This document shows positions 17,289 to 24,623 of a stretch of DNA of 64,000 nucleotides, piece after piece. The stretch comes from VRUE01 sp963747765. Its GTDB lineage: Bacteria; Actinomycetota; Thermoleophilia; Solirubrobacterales; 70-9. Under the pieces are notes generated by a model, which was not told the DNA's origin, made no database searches, and saw only the letters and a list, made by a program, of their open reading frames with translations. Numbering within the stretch: position 1 is the first letter of the stretch; the number at the start of each line of letters is the position of its first letter. Location: contig CAVVGH010000005.1 of assembly GCA_963747765.1 (NCBI GenBank), forward strand, positions 434,001 through 498,000, given 5' to 3'. Both the position numbers and the translations under genes were made by a program.

Positions 17289-18749
17289 TCAGGACTTGAC
17301 GCGAACCTGGAGCTTGGCGGGCGTGTAGCCGCCCTTCTTCGCGGTCGCCGAGTACTTGTGCGGCTTCGTCTTGGCCGGGACCGCGATGGTCGCCTTGCCC
17401 TTGCCGTTCGTCTTCTTGGTGAGCTTCTTGTTGCCGAGCGCAAGGATCACCTTGGCCCCCTTCACCGGCTGCCCGGCATCCGAGGCCTTGAACGTCAGCT
17501 TCTTGCCGGCCTTGACGGTCTGCGGCTTCGCGGTGAAGGTGAGGCCGGGCAGGATCCGCTGGTGGAAGTAGCCGAGGCCGCCCTTGGCTTCGGCGAGCGT
17601 CAGCAGGTCCAGCGGGCCGCTGGAGCCCTCGGCGTTGAGTCGGTAGATGGCGCCGGTGCCCTTGGGCGGCTTGATTGAGACAACCTGGCCGAGCTTCGTC
17701 GCGGCGGCGTTCGTGCGGGCGGCGTAGACCTTGAGCTTGCGGTCCCAAAACAGCCACAGGCGCCCGCCCGACCCGGCGGCGAGACCGGTGTGGCCGGCGT
17801 CCTTCTGGCCGCTGACGACGTTGGCGCTCGGCGCACCCAGCTTCCACCAGGCCGGGTTGGCCGAGTAGGGATTGCCGCCCGATCCGTAGGCCAGGTAGAC
17901 GCCGCCGCCGCTGCGACCGACGATCGAGACCCGTTGGCCGAGCCAGGCGGCGCCCGACTTCGGCGCGGTCATCGTGGCACCGCCGCCCAGCGGCATCGCC
18001 ATCACCGCGTTGGGGCCGCTGCCGGGGAGATGGTTCCAAGCGACATAGCCCGCCCCGCTGGCGGAGTCGAAGCCGACGTTCGGGTCGACCTCGTCGGCGG
18101 CGGGGGAGAGATGGACATCCGGGTCGAGCGGGTTGACGCCGACGTGGTAGCCGCCCTCGCCGGGGCCCGAGTCCCCCCACGCGGCTGCGACGGTGCCGGC
18201 CGGGGAAACCGCCCCGCCGATGCCGGCGGCGACGTAGACCGCGCTTGGGTCTTTGGTGTTCGAGGCCGGGGCCGGCGGCGACCAGATGGTGCCCGCTTCC
18301 GGCGCGACCGCCGTGGACAGGACGACGTCGAGTGGCGTTTCCGGGAAGAGCCCCGAGAACAGCACCCGCAGGCCGCCGCCCGGCCCCGCGACCAGGTCGA
18401 CGCTGTTGTTCATCCCGTTGTTGGAGCCGCCGAAGATCGTGACCGGGGGGCTCACCGACTTTCCGTTGGCGGCGATTGCGCTTTGCAGGAGCGTGTCGGC
18501 GAGCGCGTCGACCTTGCGGGTCCAGGCGACGTGCAGGACGCCGTCGGCGGTGCGCTCGAGTCCCAGTTCGTCGGTGTTGACCGCTTCGACGCCTTCGATG
18601 CCGGTGACCCGGGTCCACGTGCCGGGCGATCCCGCCAGGGCGGCGCCGGGGCAGAGGAAGAGCGCCACGATCGCGATGAGCGAGGTGGTCAGGGCCGCGA
18701 CGGGTCTTGCCGTCGGGGCCGCCAACGCGAGGGCGCGGCGCAGGCTCAT
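17289..18749 (-). CDS. Exported protein, beta-propeller-like with C-terminal Ig-like domain
   Basis: 486 residues. The N-terminus carries a signal peptide (LTTSLIAIVALFLCPGAALA). The middle has repeated Gly/Ala-rich strands with VYVAAG, VYLAYGSG and LWLFWDRK motifs like those of sialidase/BNR-type propellers, but no clear Asp box. The last 90 residues are an Ig-like domain (PQTVKAGKKLTFKASDAG, ending ATAKKGGYTPAKLQVRV). ATG 18749 is supported by TATGAT six bases upstream; the reading frame extends further 5' only because the 45-bp repeats there have no stop. Function unknown; extracellular. Confidence 0.7.
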   Translation of the reverse strand: MSLRRALALAAPTARPVAALTTSLIAIVALFLCPGAALAGSPGTWTRVTGIEGVEAVNTDELGLERTADGVLHVAWTRKVDALADTLLQSAIAANGKSVSPPVTIFGGSNNGMNNSVDLVAGPGGGLRVLFSGLFPETPLDVVLSTAVAPEAGTIWSPPAPASNTKDPSAVYVAAGIGGAVSPAGTVAAAWGDSGPGEGGYHVGVNPLDPDVHLSPAADEVDPNVGFDSASGAGYVAWNHLPGSGPNAVMAMPLGGGATMTAPKSGAAWLGQRVSIVGRSGGGVYLAYGSGGNPYSANPAWWKLGAPSANVVSGQKDAGHTGLAAGSGGRLWLFWDRKLKVYAARTNAAATKLGQVVSIKPPKGTGAIYRLNAEGSSGPLDLLTLAEAKGGLGYFHQRILPGLTFTAKPQTVKAGKKLTFKASDAGQPVKGAKVILALGNKKLTKKTNGKGKATIAVPAKTKPHKYSATAKKGGYTPAKLQVRVKS

Positions 18750-18755
18750 GGGGTC

Positions 18756-18761
18756 ATCATA
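18756..18761 (-). promoter_or_regulatory. TATGAT -10 box for a leaderless exported-protein gene
   Basis: On the minus strand TATGAT is followed by six bases and then the ATG at 18749. TANNNT at 6-7 bases from the start codon is the known signature of leaderless transcripts in Actinobacteria. Confidence 0.5.
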
Positions 18762-18782
18762 GGCATCGCCCGCCGCCCCGGC

Positions 18783-19007
18783 CGGGAACCCCCTACGGAT
18801 CACCGCCGCGCCCGGGCTCGCCCCGGCCGGGAACCCCTCACGGATGACCGCCGCGCCTGGGCTCGCCCCGGCCGGGAACCCCTCGCGGATGACCGCCGCG
18901 CCCGGGCTCGCCCCGGCCGGGAACCCCTCGCGGATGACCGACGCGCCTGGGCTCGCCCCGGCCGGGAACCCCCCGCGGATGACCGCCGCGCCTGGTCCTC
19001 CGGTCAA
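18783..19007. repeat. 45-bp tandem repeat, five copies
   Basis: The unit beginning CGGGAACCCCTCGCGGATGA starts at 18783, 18828, 18873, 18918 and 18963, with a few substitutions between copies. It lies between two divergent genes. Because 45 is a multiple of three it makes a false N-terminal extension to the gene at 17289. Confidence 0.9.
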
Positions 19008-19040
19008 TTGAACACAGCCGCCTATGCTCAAGTGACCGGA
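18999..19040. repeat. GGTCAC-family palindrome
   Basis: The left arm TCCGGTCAATTGAACACAG and right arm CTATGCTCAAGTGACCGGA are inverted repeats with three mismatches. The core matches the palindromes at 36241, 36287 and 37368. It sits directly upstream of the crp-like gene and could overlap its -35 region. Confidence 0.75.
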
Positions 19041-19056
19041 AGACCCGCCGGGGAGC

Positions 19057-19062
19057 CATAAT
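19057..19062 (+). promoter_or_regulatory. CATAAT -10 box of the Crp/Fnr gene
   Basis: CATAAT is followed by six bases and the ATG at 19069, a spacing that predicts a leaderless mRNA. No ribosome binding site is visible. Confidence 0.5.
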
Positions 19063-19068
19063 CACGGC

Positions 19069-19797
19069 ATGGGCATTTTGGAGGAGGACCAGAAAGACGC
19101 GGGCGAGGAGGATCTGCAGAGTCCCGTCGAGCTGCTGCGCAGCGTGCCGCTCTTCGCGGACCTCAAGCAGGCCGAGCTGGAGCGGTTCTCGCGGGTCGCG
19201 GTGCCGCGCTCCTTCCCGGCCGGTACGCGCGTATTCCACGAGGGGGATCACTCCGACGCCTGCTACATCGTTCGCTCCGGCAGCTTTCGCGTCACCAGGG
19301 AGCACTCCGACGGGCGCGCCATCACGCTTGCCACGCTCGGTGCCGGCGACATCTTCGGCGAGCTGGCGATGCTCGACGGCGAGGTGCGCTCGGCCAGCGT
19401 CGAGGCGCTCACCGATGGCGAGCTGCTCGCCCTGCCGGCCGGGGAGGTGCGGGCGCTCCTCTCGCGCCATCCGGAGATCACCGTGAAGCTGGTGCGGGCT
19501 CTGGTGCGGCGCCTGCGTGCGGCGAACGAGCGGATCTCGCGCCAGTCCTTCCAAACCGTCCCCAGCCGGGTCGCCGGCGTCCTCTCCCAGCTCATCGCCG
19601 AGGGGACCCAGCCGGCCGGCGAAGGCGGCGAGGTGACGATCCGTATGAACCAGGCCGACCTGGCGCAGCTGGCCGGCACCTCGCGCGAGAGCGTCAGCCG
19701 TTTCCTCGCCGAGCTCGAGCGGGCGGGTGTGGTGCGCCCCGGCCGTGGGCGGGTCACGGTGCTCACCCCGTCCAAGCTCGACAACTACATCTTCTGA
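19069..19797 (+). CDS. Crp/Fnr family transcriptional regulator
   Basis: 242 residues. Residues 25-140 are a cyclic-nucleotide-binding jelly roll (FPAGTRVFHEGDHSDACYIV, then GDIFGELAMLDGEVRSASV, where the phosphate-cassette R is present). Residues 165-235 form the Crp-type winged helix with recognition helix SRESVSRFLAEL. No Fnr-type Cys cluster is seen, so cAMP or another small ligand is the likely signal. Operators cannot be assigned, but the palindrome at 18999 immediately upstream could be one (inference). The start is fixed by the TANNNT-N6-ATG arrangement. Confidence 0.92.
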   Translation: MGILEEDQKDAGEEDLQSPVELLRSVPLFADLKQAELERFSRVAVPRSFPAGTRVFHEGDHSDACYIVRSGSFRVTREHSDGRAITLATLGAGDIFGELAMLDGEVRSASVEALTDGELLALPAGEVRALLSRHPEITVKLVRALVRRLRAANERISRQSFQTVPSRVAGVLSQLIAEGTQPAGEGGEVTIRMNQADLAQLAGTSRESVSRFLAELERAGVVRPGRGRVTVLTPSKLDNYIF

Positions 19798-19869
19798 GAT
19801 GGCGGCCGCTGGCGCCGCCACGCTGCGTTCTTGCCCGGCGGCCCCTGGATCGCGTCATCTCGGGCCCGG

Positions 19870-20517
19870 GTGACCGATCCCGCTGACTCGCGGGCGTTGA
19901 TGGTCCAGCGGCAGCTGCGTCGTCGCGGCATCGGCGACGAGCGGGTGCTCCGCGCGATGGCCGAGGTGCCTCGCGAGGTGTTCGTGCCGGAGCGCCATCG
20001 CTACCGGGCCTACGCGGACTCGGCGCTGCCGATTGCGGAGGGGCAGACGATCTCCCAGCCGTGGATCGTCGCCGCCATCTGCGAGGCGCTGGAGCTGCGC
20101 GGAGAGGAGCTGGTGCTGGAGGTGGGCACCGGCTCGGGCTACTCGGCCGCGGTGCTCTCGCTGCTCGCGGGCGAGGTGATCAGCGTCGAGCGCCACGAGC
20201 AGCTGGCGGCGGAGGCGCGGCGGGCTCTCGACGCGCTCGGCATCGACAACGTCGAGGTGCTGGTCGGGGACGGCAGTCGCGGCGTTCCGGAGCGGGCGCC
20301 CTTCGAGGCGATTGCCGTCCACGCGACCGCGCCCGCCCCGCCGGCGACCCTGCTGGGGCAGCTGGCGGAGAGGGGTCGCCTGGTCGTTCCGATCGCCGAC
20401 AAGGCTGCCGACATGCTGACCGCCTTCCGGCGAACGGATGGGGAGTTGCGCAGCCGGGTCATCGGCCCCTGCCGTTTCGTCCCGTTGGTCGGCGACGAGG
20501 GCTTCGGCGCGGACTGA
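19870..20517 (+). CDS. pcm: Protein-L-isoaspartate O-methyltransferase
   Basis: 215 residues from GTG 19870. Family motifs are clear: VPREVFVPERHRYRAY, the substrate loop ALPIAEGQTISQPWIVA and SAM motif LEVGTGSGYSAAVLS near 82-96. The enzyme methylates isoaspartyl residues to start repair of aged proteins in the cytosol. TTG 19831 is an upstream alternative. The last 30 bases and stop of the gene are duplicated immediately downstream (see 20483). Confidence 0.9.
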   Translation: MTDPADSRALMVQRQLRRRGIGDERVLRAMAEVPREVFVPERHRYRAYADSALPIAEGQTISQPWIVAAICEALELRGEELVLEVGTGSGYSAAVLSLLAGEVISVERHEQLAAEARRALDALGIDNVEVLVGDGSRGVPERAPFEAIAVHATAPAPPATLLGQLAERGRLVVPIADKAADMLTAFRRTDGELRSRVIGPCRFVPLVGDEGFGAD

Positions 20518-20604
20518 GTCGAGCAGGGCTTGGATTGCCGGCTCGTTGGTCGGCGATGAGGGCTTCGGCGCGGACTGAGTCGAGCAGGGCTCGGATCGCC
20601 GGCC
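20483..20604. repeat. 61-bp direct duplication of the pcm tail
   Basis: The block starting CGTTGGTCGGCGA at 20483 recurs at 20544 with about three changes. Each copy contains the GGCTTCGGCGCGGACTGA end of pcm, including the stop codon. Confidence 0.9.
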
Positions 20605-20686
20605 GGCTGCCGGTGGGCTCGGCCGCGCGTCGATTCGCCAACTGGCGTCGCCAAGAGGCGTCCAGTCGGATACGCTCGCAGCCGCA

Positions 20687-21091
20687 ATGCGAGGTGGGAT
20701 CTACGTACTCAACTTCTACTCGGCCGTTTTCGTCGATCAGCTGAAGCGAGGCCGTAAGACGGCGACGATCCGGCTCGGCGACAAGACCACCAAGTACGAG
20801 CGCGGTCAGGTCGTCTGGGTGACGGTCGGCTTTCGCCACAGTCCGCGGCAGAAGATCTTCTCGGCGGTCATCGACGACGTCGAGATGAAGCGGGTGGGGG
20901 AGCTCTCCCCGCGCGACATCGAGCACGACAATCCGGAGTTTCGCCGGTTGGAGGACGAGATCAAATTCCTCGAGCAGATCTATGGGCGGACGGTGTCGCG
21001 AGACGACATCGTCACGGTGATTCGCTTCTCGCAGATCGTCGAGCCTCCAGGCTCTCACTTTGGCAATGGGGAGACGCCGCACCACAACTGA
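20687..21091 (+). CDS. ASCH-domain protein
   Basis: 134 residues with the pattern of an ASCH/PUA-like RNA-binding domain: a beta strand followed by QLKRGRKTATIRLG and then KYERGQVVWVTVG. ASCH proteins are small RNA-binding or RNA-processing factors (for example EcYqfB-like amidohydrolases), but this member's target is unknown. The start ATG 20687 follows TACGCT by ten bases. The gene stands alone on the plus strand between pcm and an SRPBCC gene. Confidence 0.75.
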   Translation: MRGGIYVLNFYSAVFVDQLKRGRKTATIRLGDKTTKYERGQVVWVTVGFRHSPRQKIFSAVIDDVEMKRVGELSPRDIEHDNPEFRRLEDEIKFLEQIYGRTVSRDDIVTVIRFSQIVEPPGSHFGNGETPHHN

Positions 21092-21144
21092 GGATCGAGC
21101 ATTGATCCTTTGGCCCCGCGCGCCCGTATGAATTGATTGAGCGG

Positions 21145-21618
21145 ATGGCCGACTACTCCTTCCTCACAACCTGGTTGCTCGATTGCCGGCGCGAGCCTGT
21201 GTGGGAGGCGATCTACGCGCAGGAGCGCTGGCCGGAGTGGTGGCGCGGGGTGGAGGCGGCGAGACCGCTGACGGCGGGCGACGGCGATGGGGTCGGCTCC
21301 ACCTGGCGGATGAGCTGGCGGAGCCTCTTGCCCTATCGCGTCCGCTTCGAGGTCACGACGACACGGGTGGAGCGCCCGCACCTGATCGAAGGGCACGCCG
21401 TGGGCGAGCTGACCGGGGTCGGGCTCTGGCGCCTCGACGAGGAGGACGGCATCACGACCGTGCGCTACGAGTGGAACGTGGCGACGTCGAAGGCCTGGAT
21501 GAACCTGATGGCGCCGATCGCACGCCCGGTCTTCGAGTGGAATCACAACTGGGTGATGGCGCGGGGCGGCGAGGGCATTGCCGGCCTGCTTGGCTGCCGC
21601 CTCCTCGCCAGCCACTAA
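21145..21618 (+). CDS. SRPBCC (START/Bet v1-like) protein
   Basis: 157 residues with the usual opening of polyketide cyclase/dehydrase-type SRPBCC domains (TTWLLDCRREPVWEAIYAQE, then PEWWRG), central VRFEVTTTRVERPHLIEG strands and the long C-terminal helix. These proteins bind a hydrophobic ligand in a central cavity; the ligand is unknown. ATG 21145 is preferred to TTG 21133. Composite repeat copy B follows. Confidence 0.8.
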   Translation: MADYSFLTTWLLDCRREPVWEAIYAQERWPEWWRGVEAARPLTAGDGDGVGSTWRMSWRSLLPYRVRFEVTTTRVERPHLIEGHAVGELTGVGLWRLDEEDGITTVRYEWNVATSKAWMNLMAPIARPVFEWNHNWVMARGGEGIAGLLGCRLLASH

Positions 21619-21804
21619 CCGCGTGGTGCGTATCCGGTTGGCTCCAACTCGCTCGTTGTGGGCCCGCTGGTCACTTTTTCCCCGCGGGCGGTGGTCAAAA
21701 GACCATTCGATGAAGAAATCAGGGCCTCAGCCCAGCGCGTCGCTGCTTTGAGCGGAGGGGATCCCGGGCAAAGCCGGCGCGCCCCGGAACGAACCCGGAT
21801 ACGC

Positions 21805-22245
21805 ATCAGTGCCGCAGTTCGTGTTCGCCCCGCCCACCCCCACCGCTCCGTTCGTCATTTGTACCGCTCTGCGACACAAAGAGCGAACGGAGTCTCGCCC
21901 GGGAGATTCCAGCCGCTCCGTTCGTCATTTGTACCGCTCTGCGACACAAAGAGCGAACGGAGCTCGTGTCCGCCTCGATCCTGCCTTCTTCGGCCGCGCC
22001 TTCGCATAACCCCCCGAACGACGCCCGTAGCCCCCGACCGTCTGGGCCCTGCGGCCCCTCCCCGTTTGCCCTCCTCACCTGCAAGTAGGAGGGCAAACAG
22101 GGAGGGGCTGTCTTTCTCATCAATCAATGAGGGGTTCGTTTCGGGTTGGAGGTCTCCATCGGTCAAGAGGTGTTCTCTTGGGTCTCGGGGCCATCTCCGC
22201 GCTCCTCCAGAGAGCCAGGGGGCTCGGCGATTTATCGCCCCGCGT
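21805..22245 (-). repeat. Composite intergenic repeat, copy B (inverted, ends missing)
   Basis: Copy B lies in the 766-bp gap between convergent genes and is in reverse orientation. It contains two H2 hairpins (21845-21892 and 21915-21963), hairpin H1 (left arm 22054-22075, right arm 22087-22108), the CAGAGAGCCAGGGGGCTCGG block and the GGCGATTTATCGCC palindrome near 22229. Neither terminal inverted repeat is present, so both ends are eroded. The H1 stem here has one non-Watson-Crick position (C opposite A, or G.U on the other strand). The sequence between 21619 and 21805 holds nothing I recognise. Confidence 0.8.
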
Positions 22246-22257
22246 GGAGAAGTTCGG

Positions 22258-22295
22258 ATGGAGAAAGACGAGGGGCCCGGTTGCCCGGGCCCCTC
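22258..22295 (-). terminator. Terminator of the groES-groEL operon
   Basis: An 11-bp stem GAGGGGCCCGG/CCGGGCCCCTC with a TTGC loop lies at 22270-22295, about 90 bp past the groEL stop. In the minus-strand direction it is followed by GTCTTTCTCC, a modest T-rich tract. Confidence 0.6.
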
Positions 22296-22385
22296 GCAAG
22301 TCACTCGCCTGTTGATCGGCAGGCTACTCCGGTCGAGAGCCGGCAGTGGGCGACGTCGTCCACCACCGGCCCGTCGGCGGAGTCC

Positions 22386-24023
22386 TTACATCATGCCGCC
22401 CATGTCGGGCATGCCGCCCCCACCGGGCATCCCGGCCGGTTCGTTCTCGGGCGGCTCGGCGATCACGGCCTCGGTGACGAGGATGTTCTTCGCGATCGAC
22501 GCGGCGTTCTGCAGCGCCGAGCGGGTCACCATCGTCGGGTCGATGACGCCGTCACTGATCAGGTCCCCGTACTCGCCGCTGGCGGCGTTGAGACCTTCGC
22601 CGGGCTTCAGGTCGCGGACCTTGTTGACGACGACCGAGCCCTCCTCGCCGGAGTTCTCGGCGATCTGGCGGACCGGCTCCTCGAGGGCGCGGTGGATGAT
22701 CCGTGCGCCCGTCGCCTCATCCGGTTCGGTGAGGAACTCGGGATCGAGGTCGCTCTGCGCGTTCAGCAGCGCGACGCCGCCGCCCGGCACAACACCCTCC
22801 TCGAGCGCCGCCCGAGTCGCCTGCAGGGCGTCCTCGACGCGGTGCTTTTTCTCCTTCATCTCGGTCTCGGTGGCGGCGCCGACCTTGACCACCGCGACAC
22901 CGCCGGCCAGCTTGGCGAGCCGCTCCTGGAGCTTCTCGCGATCGAAGTCGGAGTCGGTGTTCTCGATCTCCTGTTTGATCTGCTTGATCCGGCCCTTGAT
23001 GTCGTCGCCCTCGCCGGCACCGTCGATGATCGTCGTCGTGTCCTTGGAGACGACGACGCGACGCGCCCGCCCGAGCTGGGACACCTGGGTGTTCTCGAGT
23101 TTGAGACCCATCTCCTCGGTGATGACCTCACCACCGGTGAGGACCCCGATGTCCTCGAGCATCCGCTTGCGGCGGTCGCCGAAGCCGGGCGCTTTGACGG
23201 CCACGCCGGTGAACGTGCCCCGCAGCTTGTTCACGACGAGGGTCGCGAGGCTCTCGCCTTCGACGTCCTCGGCGATGATCAGCAGCGGCTTACCGCTCTG
23301 CATGACCTGCTCGAGCACCGGGAGCATGTCCCGCACCGAGCCGATCTTCTGGTTGGCGATCAGCACGTAGGGGTCCTCCAGCACCGCCTCCATGCGGTCC
23401 TGGTCGGTGACCATGTACGGGGAGATGTAGCCCTTGTCGAACTGCATCCCCTCGGTGAACTCCAGCTCCATGCCGAAGGTCTGGCCCTCCTCGACGTTGA
23501 CGACGCCGTCCTTGCCGACCTTCTCGATCGCGTCGGCAATCACATTGCCGATCTCGTCGTCGGCGGCGGAGATGGCGGCCACGCGAGCGATCTGCTCCTT
23601 GCCCGCGACCTCCTTGGACTGCTTGCCGCGCAGGTTCTCGACCACCTGGTCGACGGCCTTCTCAATGCCGCGCCGCAGCGCCAGCGGGTTGGCCCCGGCC
23701 GCGACGTTCTTGAGACCCTGGCGAACGATGATCTGAGCGAGCAGCGTTGCCGTCGTGGTGCCGTCGCCGGCCACGTCGTTGGTCGCCGTGGCGACCTCGC
23801 GGACGAGCTGGGCGCCCTGGTTCTCGAAGACGTCCTCAACCTCGATCTCGCGAGCGATGGTGACGCCGTCGTTGGTGATCGTCGGCGCGCCGAACTTTTT
23901 GTCGAGTACGACGTAGCGGCCTTTCGGGCCGAGGGTGACCTTGACGGCGTTGGCGACTGCGTCGACGCCGGCCTGCAGGGCCCCCCTGGCCTCCTCGTGG
24001 TACTTCAGCTCCTTATGAGCCAT
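22386..24023 (-). CDS. groEL: Chaperonin GroEL (Hsp60)
   Basis: 545 residues, the normal length. It starts MAHKELKYHEEARGALQAG and shows the ATPase residues VTLGPKGRYV and GDGTTTATLLAQ, apical-domain sequence and the GGGMPDMGGMM tail that lines the folding chamber. The double-ring chaperonin encloses unfolded proteins with GroES in an ATP cycle. It lies 43 bp downstream of groES in one operon controlled by the CIRCE element at 24441. A GAGG-type ribosome binding site precedes the start (ACCAAGGAGGAATGG on the minus strand). Confidence 0.98.
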   Translation of the reverse strand: MAHKELKYHEEARGALQAGVDAVANAVKVTLGPKGRYVVLDKKFGAPTITNDGVTIAREIEVEDVFENQGAQLVREVATATNDVAGDGTTTATLLAQIIVRQGLKNVAAGANPLALRRGIEKAVDQVVENLRGKQSKEVAGKEQIARVAAISAADDEIGNVIADAIEKVGKDGVVNVEEGQTFGMELEFTEGMQFDKGYISPYMVTDQDRMEAVLEDPYVLIANQKIGSVRDMLPVLEQVMQSGKPLLIIAEDVEGESLATLVVNKLRGTFTGVAVKAPGFGDRRKRMLEDIGVLTGGEVITEEMGLKLENTQVSQLGRARRVVVSKDTTTIIDGAGEGDDIKGRIKQIKQEIENTDSDFDREKLQERLAKLAGGVAVVKVGAATETEMKEKKHRVEDALQATRAALEEGVVPGGGVALLNAQSDLDPEFLTEPDEATGARIIHRALEEPVRQIAENSGEEGSVVVNKVRDLKPGEGLNAASGEYGDLISDGVIDPTMVTRSALQNAASIAKNILVTEAVIAEPPENEPAGMPGGGGMPDMGGMM

Positions 24024-24066
24024 GTCTATCCATTCCTCCTTGGTCTAAGTTCTGTCGGGGGAGCGC

Positions 24067-24354
24067 CTAGCCGACCTTGGCGAGGACGTCCGACTCGCGC
24101 AGCACGAGGAGCTCGTCGCCCTCGACGGTGACCTCCGTGCCGCCGTATTTTGAGTAGAGAACCTCGTCGCCCTCGCTCACATCGAGCGGGCGGCGGCTGC
24201 CGTCCTCGTTGATAGCGCCATCGCCTACGGCGACGACCTGGCCCTTCTGCGGCTTCTCTTTTGCCGTATCGGGGAGGACGATTCCGCTCGCGGTCGTCTC
24301 CTCCTCTTCGATCGGCTTGACGATCAGCCGGTCCCCGAGGGGCTTCAGCTTCAT
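24067..24354 (-). CDS. groES: Co-chaperonin GroES
   Basis: 95 residues, full length. KLKPLGDRLIVKPIEEEE and the mobile loop ETTASGIVLPDTAKEKPQKG are typical, as is the C-terminal GDELLVLRESDVLAKVG. It forms the heptameric lid of GroEL. It is the first gene of the groES-groEL operon, preceded by GGAGGTTCAACGG and a CIRCE operator 87 bp upstream of the start. Confidence 0.98.
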   Translation of the reverse strand: MKLKPLGDRLIVKPIEEEETTASGIVLPDTAKEKPQKGQVVAVGDGAINEDGSRRPLDVSEGDEVLYSKYGGTEVTVEGDELLVLRESDVLAKVG

Positions 24355-24440
24355 CCGTTGAACCTCCGTTATCGGTCGCTGTTACTGGTCAAAGTCTCGG
24401 GAAATGCGCTCTTGGAGCCGCGCATGGGTCTCCTGAGCCG

Positions 24441-24467
24441 TTGGCACTCTACACAAGAGAGTGCCAA
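24441..24467. promoter_or_regulatory. CIRCE operator (HrcA site) of groES-groEL
   Basis: TTGGCACTC, nine bases, GAGTGCCAA. This matches the consensus TTAGCACTC-N9-GAGTGCTAA with one symmetric change in each arm, so the dyad is perfect. HrcA binds CIRCE and represses chaperonin genes until heat shock. No hrcA gene is in the window. Confidence 0.92.
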
Positions 24468-24547
24468 CGGCAAGAAAGATAGCGAGGAGCAGCGCTCAGT
24501 CAAGGGTCAGGAGTCGGCGAGGGCGAGGGGTTAGAGGTCAGGACGAA

Positions 24548-24623
24548 GGGTCAGGAGTCGGCGAGGACGAACGATGGGTCAGGAGTCGGTGAGGACGAAC
24601 GATGGGTCAGGAGTCGGTGAGGA
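24548..24623. repeat. 28-bp tandem repeat carrying the reductase gene tail
   Basis: The unit GGGTCAGGAGTCGG(C/T)GAGGACG begins at 24548, 24576 and 24604. The third unit is the real 3' end of the reductase gene on the minus strand, including its stop codon (TCA at 24607-24609); the other two are copies placed downstream of it. A degenerate further copy is visible near 24507. Confidence 0.85.

Noticed and set aside
18783..19007. CRISPR array
   Set aside because: The 45-bp units follow one another with no unique spacers, and no cas genes are near. The same holds for the arrays at 35290 and 50829.
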